From NCBI RefSeq assembly GCF_040954835.1, contig NC_090716.1:11035275-11099274 (forward strand): 64,000 nucleotides of DNA, in the 5' to 3' direction. Position 1 is the first letter of the stretch. Each line of letters opens with the position of its first letter. The position numbers were made by a program, and so were the translations under genes. Below the pieces are notes generated by a model that saw only the letters and a program-made list of their open reading frames with translations, did no database searches and was not told the origin of the DNA. Origin of the DNA: Lepisosteus oculatus (Eukaryota > Chordata > Actinopteri > Semionotiformes > Lepisosteidae). This document shows, piece after piece, positions 26,951-38,240 of this stretch.

Positions 26951-27684
26951 GACGCACTTGACTATTTCAATAGTCCTTGAAGAAAACTATAATTATGGTG
27001 ATATAGGATGTGTAGTTTTGAAACCTTCCACCCTTCTATAATATTTGATTTAATGCACAATTATAGCATAGCTTTTGGATATAGGAAGGTGTTTATATTA
27101 TTAGAAATCATCAACATCTCATGGAGCTGAACAGGAGTGTTTTGTTCTTAAATTATCAGTTTGTCATCACTTAATGTAAACTGGGTTACACCTCTGTTTC
27201 AAATGCCAAATCTATGCTTTTTTTCCCCCCTCCGGGACGTTAGTCAAACAAATAATTAACATATTTGATTGGATATTACTTTATAAAGCAGTTTGTACAA
27301 AAAGTCTGATATTTAACCACCACTTATTTTAATTTAAGAACTGAGTGAGTCAGAAATTCAAATAGCTGTACATAATAACCATTTTAGGATACCATATGGT
27401 AAAAAGTGATTTTTACCATATGGTATGGTATGACGGTCCTAAACTGTAACCAATACTAAGATCACTTTATTAGCCCTATACAATTTCTTGCATTAGGAAT
27501 TCGTCTTTAGTAATCATGGAAAATACTGATAGGATTTTCACTATTGTTAAAATAAAAGGAAAACGTATAGTTATAATGCTTCTTTGGCTCTTATCCCATT
27601 AGCTAATACAATAATATGTTTTGTAACTCATGCTGAGTTATCCAAATGAGCTCCACCAGCCAGTTTGTCTCCTTCTTATTCCAG
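26951..27684 (+). other. NUCB2 intron 1 (3' part)
   Basis: AT-rich intron ending in a strong acceptor TCTCCTTCTTATTCCAG at 27684. It contains a near-perfect hairpin at 27,389-27,426. Confidence 0.7.
27389..27426. repeat. Perfect 17-bp inverted repeat (hairpin, 4-nt loop)
   Basis: Left arm ATACCATATGGTAAAAA (27389-27405), loop GTGA, right arm TTTTTACCATATGGTAT (27410-27426), with no mismatch. Each arm also contains the palindrome ACCATATGGT. Confidence 0.9.
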
Positions 27685-30600
27685 ATGTGTTGGAGTGTGG
27701 GCTTGAGCCACTGCTGTTTAGTGCTCGCTTGTCTGCTCATTTGTGCTGAAGCCGTGCCTATAAGTATAGACAAGACAAAAGTAAGCCCTCCACCAGAGAA
27801 ACCAGAAGAAAAGACACAAAATGTGGTAAGTGTGGCAGGATGAAAAAGCAGAAAAAAACAACGTATTGCATTGAAGTTACCCCAGAGTAAGAAAGAAGAT
27901 AGTTAATACTTTGGTTTGGGTGATACGATATACACCCATTTCTTTATGACATTAACACTGTGGGTGAATATTACTGTTATATGGTTGTGACAGAAGTTCA
28001 ACATTTTTAAAATCTCAATAGTATTGTTTTACTTTTACGGTTTCTTATATATTTTTAAATCTCCTTCTGATTACTAAATCTCTCCCCTTACTTTTGGCAT
28101 CTCCCATTCTTTCTTGTGTTCATTCTTTCTTGAGACCTTAGAAATCTTGAATTTTATTTTAATAATTGTTCCGATTTTAAAGTAGTGTGCTTTTCATCCT
28201 TGTCTCATCTGTTGGCTCACAAAATATTTTGATTAATAATCATGTGTCCTTTCAAACCTGTATTAAAATAAATAAGTGGTTGCTAGAATGCTGAAATAGT
28301 AAATCTATTTTCCTTCGTTATGCTGACTTCACACAATACCAGTTTTTCTCTTGGAAAGGTTTAACTCCTGTGAATAATTGTCCTCTCGTTTCTCACCAAC
28401 TCAGCTTAAGCCAATGTCAGTGCCTCTCCAGGCTTGGTGGAATGCTAAAAGTGAACTGTAGCTTATTAAGCTAATAATTATGCTTATTACACTTATAATT
28501 ATGTTAATTGCTGATGAATATTTTGAGGCGTATTGCCTCAAAGCAAAAACAGTTCCATACTTTCTGGCCGTCTTCTTGTGCCACATTCACTGTTGCAAGT
28601 TTAACTTGTAATGTTAAATGTACAAATAGGATAAGCCTTGAGCAAAATGATACATTGTCATAATGCACATTCTTATATCAACACAAAATATTGTATCTGT
28701 GTCACCCATATGCCTTTTACAGGCTGGCAGCAAAAGTGGAGATATTTGGTTTTAGTTTTTTCAGTGCCGATTTCATGGGTATTGCCCTGCTTTGCAAATA
28801 ATAGAAACAAATCATTTGGGTCTTATGTAGAAAGGTCAAATAATGGCAGGGAAAAAATATACTTTCACAAAATCAATTTTTCATTTCATTTCGGCTTTAC
28901 TCAGATATACAGTATGCATTTCTGACTGAGTCAGAAATATGCAGAGTTTGAATGATATTGTTTGTAGCAGGTGTACTGCTATTGTTTTTTTTAAGTTTAT
29001 TCCCCAGGATTCGTTAGTGCTCTTTATTTAAGGATGCATCAACAGATGACTCAGTCGATAATTCAGTAAATTAGCAAGCGGATTTCATCTGCTTCACCCT
29101 GCATGAACATTTTGGCTTTCTGTGTCAGGACACTGGACTGCACTATGACCGTTACCTCAGGGAAGTCATTGATTTTCTAGAAAAAGACCAACATTTCAGA
29201 GAGAAGCTGCACAACACAGACATGGAGGACATCAAGGTACAGCACTGGTTTTATTCACTATTTCTTGGTGTTGGGCATTAATGCATTTTTTTCTTCAAGG
29301 TTAAAGATTGTTGTAAAAAATGAGTGCTGAATTGTCATTTACTGTGCTTTAACTACCATAAGGCGAACATTCTTGTTCTGCCTGTTTCATTTTCTGTCTT
29401 GTGCTGCCAGTTTTAGAATATCTTAAGTTTTAGTATATTTATGTTCTGCAAGTGTTGGTTTCTGTGGTATTCGTGTTCCCTTTTCTGTAATGAACCTCAA
29501 ATTTAATGTTGTTACATTAGATTGTTTAGTAAAAGTATAACAAGTATAAATGAAAAACAAAAGGCACAAAAAAGGCATGTTGTACACAAAGATTAAATGA
29601 TTAAAAAATGTTCCTAGACATTCTGGACAAGAGTCCTACTTCATTTGTTTAGAAAGAAATGTGACCACAGTGCAGTCAAGTGGTTGTCGACCATACTTGC
29701 CTTATCAAGGAGAAAGGCTTGCTGCAGCATGAACCTAGTGAAGCCAAGCCAAGCGAACAAATTGGATCAGAGCAGAACAAAAGATGGACTATGTGGTGAT
29801 TGAAAAGAATGCAGCATGGGAGCACTGCATTTTAAAAAGCTTTCAAAAATCTTTCTGGAAAAAAAATTGTTGTTGGCACGTATATAATGTAAACACCTGC
29901 GAAGCTAAATTATATGGCTGGATTTAACTTGTGCCCCGTCCAGGGCGTACCCTGCCTTGCGCTTGTTGCTTGCCGGGTAGGCTCCAGCTTCCCGCGACAC
30001 CGCATGGTATAAAGTGGTTTGGCAAATGACACGACATGACAATAGTATTTGTACTTAAAAGTTTTTTTTTATTGGAATTACCTACACCAAGTAAACGATT
30101 CAGAAACTTTGAAAAGCAAAGGCGATTAAGGAACAAAAGAAAATATTCTGGAAAAGAACAGTGTTTTAAAATGATCGATTTTCGTAGTACCCACGTAAAA
30201 CTGTAATTACATTTTCAGTAGAAGTCACTTTGTTTTACATTTCTATTTTCTGCAATTTAATGGTGCATTCTACTCCCTAGCAACCACATCTATTTTCTAA
30301 AGGCATTTCACATATAATAATAATAATGATAATAATAATAAACTTTATTTTATATAGCACCTTTAAAGGTGGCTTCTCAAAGCGCTTTACAGGATGACAA
30401 TAACAATAAATAAGAAGACTACAACAATAAATAAGAAGATTTCACAAGATAGGACACAATTATAATTACAGCAATACAACAATAACAATAGAGGAGACCG
30501 TGGAAGGTGGTATTAAGAAGAGCAGAGGGGTGAAGAATGGAACCAGTTAAGTAAAGGCTTTTCTGAAGAAGAAGGTTTTGAGTCTGGATTTGAAGGAGTT

Positions 30601-32522
30601 TAGAGAAGGTGACTCTCTAATATTCTTGTGCAAAGAGTTCCAGAGCTTTGGGGCATAGCAGGAGAAGGCCCTGTCGCCCATACAATGTACACGGGCTTGG
30701 GGGACAGTAAGGAGGGCAGAATTTGAAGAGCGGAAGTTGCGAGGTGGGGAGTAGGGTGATAAAAGTTCAGACAGGTATTGAGGTGCTAAGCCATGTAAAG
30801 CCTTATAGGTGAGAATGAGGATTTTAAAGTCTATGCGGAATTTGACCGGAAGCCAGTGCAAGGACTCCAGGATAGGAGTAATGTGAACACTTGCACTAGG
30901 CCTGGTCAGGATTCTGGCTGCTGAATTTTGGACATACTGCAGCTTGTTCAGAGTAGATTTAGATACCCCAGGGAGTAGAGCATTGCAGTAGTCAATTTGA
31001 GAGAATACAAATATGTTAATCAGCTTTTCAGCCACAGTTAATGATAGCATAGGGCGTAGTCTTGCGATATTTCTAAGGTGAAAAAAATGTTTTGACAGTA
31101 TGCTGTACATGTGGGTCGAATGTTAAGCCAGAATCGAATATAACCCCAAGGTTTTTCAATTTTGATTGAAGCTCAAGTACAGAGCCATCTACAGACAGGG
31201 TTACAGGACTGGCTTTACGAAGTTGATGGGGGGTACCAATAAGCATGACTTCAGTCTTGTCACAGTTAAGATGAAGGAAGTTTTGAGTCATCCAAATTTT
31301 TATGTCAGAGATGCAATTAGATAGAATAGAGACAGCCACATCAGTGTCGGGTTTGGTATGGATCTATATTTGAGTATCGTCAGCGTAAAAATGAAAGCTG
31401 AGGCCATGTGATCTTAAAAGCTGACCAAGTTGGAACATGTAAATGCTGAAGAGCAAGGGGCCCAGATATCCATATATCCATAGACCCTTCCTTACACATG
31501 TATATTAAAGGTTTCCACATGGATAGTATTTGTCGGAAGAACTTTGGTGTGATTTAGGAACACGGCCTGTTAACTTGGCAGACTTTGTGCATTGTCACTT
31601 CCTTCTTGATAGCAAGAGTACAGAGGTTTCCACTCATTGCGGTACAAGTCACTAACTGTCAAGCAACAATACTGCTTTCAATAATCGGCTACTATACGAC
31701 TTCTGTTCATATAACACAAGGGCCAATTTCAAATTGCTTTCATCCTTGCAATGGCAGGTGTAACAAACACACTCCTTTCCAGGAAAAAAAGTATTAATTC
31801 AATAAAGTTCTTTGTACAGCTGTTCCATTGCATTAACACTACATTTGGACAGATCAGAGTTGGAAGACCAGAGTAATTCCTTTTTCTTCCAAGCATACCC
31901 AAGCCTTTGTAGTACAGTGCTATTCACACTGGCTGTTTTGTTGAGCTGAGCCAACCAAACACTGCCCTGGTGTAAGATAAACGTACTGTACTTAAAAACA
32001 TGGTTAACAGTAAGCAAAAGGTATCATGGTTAAACTAAATGTTATGGAGTTTTGCTGTTATTTCCTAAGAGAATATTATCGTTAAAGTCTTAACACCCTT
32101 TCATCCATTTTTACTTGTCTGAATGTGCTTTTCATTTCCGTTTTCACAAACAACTCGCTAATAGAATTTGTGGTTTACAATTTACGGATAGAATAAAAAA
32201 AAGCAAAACGGTTCTTGTAACTTGTACAGGACATTTCCAGCTGTGTATCTTGTAATGTGTTTTGTAGGGATCACGTAACTATTATTTACTTGTTCTCTTT
32301 CCACAGGGATGGAGTGGAAATGGCGCTTTAAAACTCCTTAGTCTGTTAAACAACTCTCCTATCCCTCTAATGTGCTTCTGATTTTCCAGAAAGGAAAACT
32401 AGCCAAAGAGCTGGATTTCGTCAGTCACAATGTGAGAACAAAGCTGGATGAGTTGAAGAGGCAGGAAGTGAGCAGGTTGCGGACCCTGATCAAAGCCAAG
32501 CAAGATATTGAAGGGGGAAAAG
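27685..32522 (+). CDS. NUCB2: NUCB2 coding exons 1-3: signal peptide and nesfatin-1
   Basis: Exon 27685-27825 encodes a hydrophobic leader ([17 protein letters not shown]) and [10 protein letters not shown], the conserved nesfatin N-terminus. Exon 29129-29236 starts [10 protein letters not shown] and continues with [10 protein letters not shown]. Exon 32390-32522 encodes [20 protein letters not shown], then [17 protein letters not shown]. Predicted signal cleavage is after Ala23, giving an 82-residue nesfatin-1 up to Leu105 before the dibasic KR site, the same length as in mammals. An in-frame ATG at 27646 lies in the polypyrimidine/acceptor region and would be used only if intron 1 were retained. 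Confidence 0.95.
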
Positions 32523-35500
32523 GTATTCTCCAGAAACTAAACCTTACTATGGCACAATGCCAGACATACTCAGCAACACCTCAGACAAAAAGATGAGGGT
32601 AAAAAACATTTTACAAAGAAATATAAATGAAAGACCATGTCTCTTTTGAAAAACTTTACTGCAATTGCTCAGACTTGGATACAACCTGGGCCTTTTATTT
32701 CTGATTGTATTGAGTCTAAACCCTTGTAACTTGTAAGTAGATTATTATCTAATATTATACTATATTACATGTGTTTTACATTTAAACTGGCAAGTAGATA
32801 GTATTCACTATATCGGTGAAAACTATAGTTCAAACATCAACTGCTGCCAAAATATAAAATCCTGACTTACTGTCACGGTGAATTATCATGCAGCATATTT
32901 TTGCATTCTTTGTGTTGTTTTTTTTTCATTATTCGTTTATTTGGATGTATTTTGTCTTCTTTAAGGGCAGTAGGAGAGGAATACATCTCTCCTATTTACC
33001 TGTAACCTCACTTTTTTTTTACAGTTTTTGTTTCATAGAAATAAATAAGCTATAACAAAGATTGTGATTATAGAAAAATATCAAGTTCCTAGCTTTAAAA
33101 GGAAAAAGGGCCTGATGTGACTTTTAGAGGTGTTTGAAGGTTTGCTACCTGAAAGTCACATGCAATATCAGTTCAAAAACGTAAATAGGCTTTGAGTCAG
33201 GACAGCATGTCCACAGCTGTCTGACTGTATCTAACTGCGTCTGTTTGAACAGCTGAATATACCAGATGTACCAAAATTTACAACCCCTTTTGGTGTTTAC
33301 GCAACAGTGTAGGACAGACAACATGTGTTGCTGGGCATCTGAGGTCATTTGCAGATTCCAGTAAATTCCTAGCAGTAGTGGAAAATGTCAGTGAACAGCA
33401 TTATAATATGTTGGCCTGATATGAAGTTTTAGTATGTACTTTTAGTTTCAATACATCCCTGTAAAATATTTGAGGAGTTTTCAGTTATAAGTAAAGAAAT
33501 GAAGTCCTGGTTATACGACACTCCATGTAGAAATGTCCATCTAGCAATTCATGTACCAGTTCTTAAACCCTTTTACATTTATGATCATAGACCCCTACCT
33601 GTACTTGGAACAAGCACCTCTGCCAACTGAGCCACCAGGGAGCCTTTGAATCCAATTGTACTTCAATCCTAGCAGAAACAGAACTAAAGTGTAGACTCTG
33701 CAGTAATGCTAATTTGGTGATTTACATTGTTTAACTCTTACCTGGTGAATTCTACTCTAGTATTGTATAGCTAGTAGCTGCATTACCCATTTATAAATCT
33801 ACCAGATGAGCATTTCTTAAAGAACGTTAATAAAAAAGAAATGTAGTGCCCACAAAGAAAACCCAGCTCCTGCTACTAAAACTAAATGGTGTGTCAGAGA
33901 ACATCTGGGTTGCAGATGCTATCTTGTACACTGTTAAGAACACCAGCTGGAGTGGTGCTCCTGGGTGGCTTAATATAAAATGCTGTTTTTGTGTATTCCT
34001 AACCTTTCCTCCTTCCTTCTGCCTGAAATTCTCCTAGACATGGCAATTGACCATCAAGCCCTGCTGAAGCAGTTTGAATACCTGAACCACATGAACCCTC
34101 ACACTTTTGAAGTTGATGACTTGGACAGGCTGATTAAATCGGTAAGAAATGGCCCATACCTGGGGTCCCCAGGGCTGTGGCTCCATCTCGTTTGTGTTCA
34201 GTGTCACTGAACTTTATTAAACCAGTTTAACACTTCTTTGTCTTAATTCCTAGTCTGTAGAGATTTATAGTATGAAACCTGCTGGACTATTGCTTCAGAG
34301 CGCTCAAGCAAAGTACCCTTTAATAAAAAATATTAATTTTTTAATCTGTTTTTTTTCTAAAATGTGCAGTTTATTTTCTTCACAAGTAGTGTGATATTCA
34401 TACAAAACACTCCAGGTTTACCCGACTTGTCTCATGTGGGAGGTGCAGTGAACATGGTCAAACGGGCGATGCTTAAGAAGTTAGGAAATAAAACCTTAAA
34501 AAAAACACCTCGAGGCCGTTGGCCCATATCGCCTCCACAAGCGGGTGACACAGTGAACCTCTGCCTCCAGGCCACGAGGGATCTTGAAAACTACGACAAG
34601 GAGCGGCACGAGGAGTTCAAGAGGTACGAGATGATGAAGGAGCACGAGCGGAGAGAGCACCTGAGGACGCTCGACGAAGAGAACCGGCAGAAGGAGGAGG
34701 AGCACTATGAAGAACTGAAGAAGAAGCACGCCGACCACCCCAAAATCAACCACCCGGTACGGAGCGGCACCGTTCCCCCACAAGCAAAACTCTCACAGCG
34801 TGCGAAGTGGTGAAACACTCTCAAAGCATTTCTTATAAAATGTATGTTTGCTTCGGCAGACTATTGCAGGTATGAAGACAAATTATTGTTGTAGGTGAAT
34901 TTTATTGTATATTTGTTTTTGAGGCAAATTTTTTAAATGTTCTCCTGCCCAGAAAGCTCATAGCTTACTTATATTTTATTTCTTCCTAGAATTCTGAAGG
35001 TGTAAGATACTGCAAAAATATTTGGAATTTGAGTCTAGATGTCCTAGGTTTTTCTTTTTCATAAAGATGTTATAAGCACACTGTGACAGGGACAGTGTGA
35101 ATGTACTTTGGTGTGATATGCTGTTCTTTGGTGCATAGGGTAGTCAGGACCAACTGAAGGAAGTCTGGGAGGAAGCTGATGGCCTGGATCCGGAAGATTT
35201 TGACCCAAAGACTTTCTTTAACCTGCATGGTAAGCAGATATTGAGGACTTCCGGAGAGTGCCCAAAGAAATCTTTTTAATTTAAAACTTAACGAGGGATT
35301 GCCATCAACCAGCCTTTAAGGTTGTAAAATAAAACGGCATTCCTTTTTTTAAAGCAAACTGTTTAACCATGTTTTCACAGATACCAATGGAGACGGTTAC
35401 TTTGATGAACAGGAGTTGGAAGCCCTTTTTACAAAAGAGGTACATCTTGGGTTTATAGCATTTCCATTAAAGTGAAGAAGAAACCAATTGCACGATGTCA

Positions 35501-38240
35501 TTTCTTTTGACTCGGAGAAAAATGAAAAGTTGTTTCAGTTAATGAAAAGTGGGTAACATTTTAGTTTAAAATATAGTATATTTCTAAAGAAAAGCTTTAA
35601 AAAATTAAAATTTAAAAAAATGATAATTATTTGGATTCAGCCTCATGTTTTGTGCTTCCGTTTACATTTTTGCATAAATTGTGAAATAGAATAATAAAGA
35701 AATCCTGTTATTTCCCTGTGTAGGAAGAGCAAGTAGTCTTAAATAATATGGATGTTTTTCCTGCGATCCTAGTTAGAGAAGCTCTATGACCCCACTAATG
35801 AAGAAGATGACATGGTGGAGATGGAAGAGGAGAGACTCAGAATGAGGGAACATGTCATGAATGAGGTGATTCTAAAGACAACCTTAAAAAAATTGTGACT
35901 TTTTTTGGGAATCACATTGATGTGTCCTCTGGCAGTTTTAAAACACCACCTCATGTCAGTTGCAGCCTGGGTCTGGCCACTACCCAACTGTGGATGGGTT
36001 TCCATAAGTCTTCGTTATAATAAATGGTAATTCCAAATCGGTTGGATATACAATAAAAAAGTCTTGATTCCAAAAGGAAAGAGAAGTATGCAGAGGGATT
36101 TCTATTGACTTAACTCGTAAAGGAAATTGGTTTTGGAGGCCTATGTCTGATCTACATCATTAGATGAATTTGACTGGTACTCCTGGTACCAGCCAGGTGT
36201 CAGTGGGACTGGGCAGGTCAAGTTAGCTAGGGAATCTTTGGAACAGCACCTTGCCAGGCATCTGCTACCATGCGGTGACAACAGACACTGGATTTCAGGT
36301 GAGTACAGCTGCTCCTGCAAGGTCTTCTCAGGCTTGCAGTAAAACCAATTCGAGTGTATTAGCAATTTTTTTAACAGCTGTTGAATACGAAGTGGGAGGG
36401 GATAAGGTAAAATAAGAAAAATTGTTATTAAAAAAATTCAACCTATGCATTGCTATGAGTACTAAACAACACTCAAAGTCTTCTGAGTGTCTGCTTTACA
36501 GAAACTAAGTTGCTTTTCCTGAATGTACAAGTGAAAAAGGGTTTCTAATTGTATGGTTGCTGTTGTTAACAGGTTGACATAAACAAGGACAGACTGGTTT
36601 CTTTAGATGAGTTCTTAGTCGCTACAAAGAAAAAGGAATTCTTGGAGCCAGAAAGCTGGGAGGTAAGGCTTATTTTGTCTTTTATAATTTCTGATTGATT
36701 TGTAAATTTATTGTATAGTTGTAAGTTAGTTTTATCTCAATTACATAAACCTTTTTAAAAGACACAGTAGTTGTAGGTTTCAGGCATACAAATCCCGAAT
36801 CAAGTTTCTTAAAGTTATTGGACATCTGAACCTCAACTAATGCTTAAAAAGCCAATACCTATATACATTGGACTTATTTTATTTATGCAAATAGTTGTTC
36901 AGCAACTGTGCCTAAGATGTCAGTTCTTTTAGACCCTGGAACAAAATCCTGCTTACACAGATGAAGAGCTCAAGGAATTTGAGGAACAGCTTGCCAAAGA
37001 GGAGCAAGACCTGAACCAAAAATCAGCTGATCTACAGAAACAAAAGGAAGAGCTTGAGAGACAACAGGAACAGCTGAACGCTCAGAAGCTGGAACTTCAG
37101 CAGGTGAGACGCCTGTAGAGCAGGGAGCCCAGAAGCAATTGTGGTGCCCAGAGGAGTTTGTGAAATCATGTGTGCATTTTGCACGTTATGTTTGGTTTTC
37201 AAAAGACACCTTTACACCGATTAAAGGTGAGAGAAGGTGTTGCATTTTGTTTTTGTACTGAAGTGCAAAAGACACATTCCAAAGCATTTTAGAATATTGG
37301 GGTTACATTTCTGTGGTGTTGAGAAGCTTCTGGGTGCAGGAGCCTCCCTAAAGGCGCTGAGGCAGACAAATCCAGGTGATTAAGATGGGTGCCCTTCCTA
37401 TGTGACAATTGAAAGGTTTCACCTGAACTGGGGTAGTTTTGGCCTTTCCCCTGTAAGCCCCCTCAGCTCGAATCCACATCCTCACCTGACCCGATTTGTG
37501 TTTTCAATGGCAACGATTCTCATTAGCTACAGTTTTGCGCTTTATGTCAACAATCAGTGTAAACTTTACGAGTCCAGTATTACTTCCTGCCTACTGTTAA
37601 GAATGAAAATGGGGTCACCGTGCCTATGGTGCTTGTGACAGTGAAGAAGATGAAAGTACAAAGGAACAATTGCATTTACCTTTCTGACATGCATCAAGAC
37701 AGAGTCTGCAGAAGGAGAAAAAAAGTTAAAAAGTACCACTTAAAATTAAAAAGCATTTTCCTCCTAGGGGTTTGTCATGAGGTTAAGGTATCAGCAATAA
37801 ACATTACACCTTGCAATCACTTTCAAATGCTGCAATAATCTTTTCTTACTGTCCCTCCCAGGCTGTACAACACATGGAGAAGTTAAAAAGTCAAAAAGAT
37901 CAGGCTCCCCCAGAGGATAATGGTGAGTAGAACTTCCCATTTAGTAAATTTCTTAATAAGAAAACCATGAAATAAGTCTTTAGACATTTATAACAATGTT
38001 GCCTTACAATATAGAGTATTTTTTAACTGTACTTTTGTTGAGTACATAACAGTTCATACCCTTTTAATGCTAGAAAACCTCAGAACAGTTCTGAACAGTT
38101 GCAGACACACATTTGCTTCTAAATGACTGTTTAACCTTCTTTGTTGTTCAGAAGGTGGGAATGCACCCCCAGCTCCACCGGCAGGAAATAATGAGCCTCT
38201 ACCTCCGGGACAGAAGGAGGAGATACAGTCTCACCCCTAA
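27685..38240 (+). CDS. NUCB2: NUCB2: nucleobindin-2 / nesfatin-1 precursor (complete, 12 coding exons, 441 aa)
   Basis: Secreted and Golgi/ER EF-hand protein; its N-terminal fragment nesfatin-1 is an appetite-regulating peptide in vertebrates. Coding exons: 27685-27825, 29129-29236, 32390-32522, 34038-34141, 34571-34756, 35139-35229, 35381-35439, 35773-35865, 36573-36662, 36933-37103, 37862-37922, 38152-38240 (stop TAA 38238-38240). Every junction is GT-AG and in frame, total 1326 bp. Order of parts: signal peptide 1-23, nesfatin-1 24-105 followed by K106-R107, basic/coiled-coil middle, two EF-hands (255-266 and 307-318), Gln/Glu-rich coiled coil about 345-400, Pro-rich tail ending EEIQSHP. 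Human NUCB2 is 420 aa; the excess is mainly in the tail. The start is the first base of coding exon 1. Confidence 0.97.
29931..30025 (+). mobile_element. 3' fragment of the tRNA-headed SINE family
   Basis: Only the tail is present: CCCCGTCCAGGGCGTACCCT, then GCCTTGCGCTTGTTGCTTGC and GGCTCCAGCTTCCCGCG. It matches the tail of the 23.4 and 47.6 kb copies. Confidence 0.6.
30310..31465 (-). mobile_element. 5'-truncated L2/CR1-like LINE fragment with broken reverse transcriptase
   Basis: Minus-strand translation gives [16 protein letters not shown] and HFYADDTQI, with the reverse transcriptase YADD at 31376-31387. A stop (TAG, 31364-31366) follows. The frame then continues with [15 protein letters not shown], a frame change near a run of seven A (31081-31087), and the L2-type C-terminal block [33 protein letters not shown] and [17 protein letters not shown]. 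The 3' end has a TATAAAATAAAG-like tail and a short TTA microsatellite (30,310-30,360). It lies antisense in a NUCB2 intron and cannot be active. Confidence 0.9.
32523..34037 (+). other. NUCB2 intron
   Basis: AT-rich. A reverse tRNA-like fragment at about 33,606-33,655 (minus strand CTCCCTGGTGGCTCAGTTGG, then CAGAGGTGCTTG) resembles a SINE head with an A-box. Otherwise nothing is recognisable. Confidence 0.6.
34038..36662 (+). CDS. NUCB2: NUCB2 coding exons 4-9: coiled coil and EF-hands
   Basis: 34038-34141 and 34571-34756 encode the highly charged central region ([35 protein letters not shown]). 35139-35229 encodes the [20 protein letters not shown] block. 35381-35439 holds EF-hand 1 with a canonical loop [12 protein letters not shown]. 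35773-35865 is the acidic linker [19 protein letters not shown]. 36573-36662 holds EF-hand 2, loop [12 protein letters not shown], which has Arg instead of Gly at position 6, as in human. VSLDEFL in this loop fits the G-alpha-binding and activating (GBA) motif described for nucleobindins. Confidence 0.96.
36933..38240 (+). CDS. NUCB2: NUCB2 coding exons 10-12: leucine-zipper-like coiled coil and C-terminus
   Basis: 36933-37103 encodes [20 protein letters not shown] followed by a Gln/Glu/Lys-rich heptad-like helix ending QKLELQQ. 37862-37922 encodes [14 protein letters not shown]. 38152-38240 encodes the Pro/Gly-rich tail and stop. This C-terminal tail is the least conserved part of the family. 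Confidence 0.93.
37104..37861 (+). other. NUCB2 intron between coding exons 10 and 11
   Basis: 758 bp. No repeat, RNA or coding signal seen beyond chance frames. Confidence 0.7.

Larger units (their letters stand above)
29237..32389 (+). other. NUCB2 intron with inserted SINE fragment and LINE fragment
   Basis: 3.15 kb intron containing a 3' SINE fragment (29,931-30,025), an (ATA)n-type tract near 30,317-30,340 and a truncated LINE (30,310-31,465, reverse). The remaining sequence shows no exon. Confidence 0.8.
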
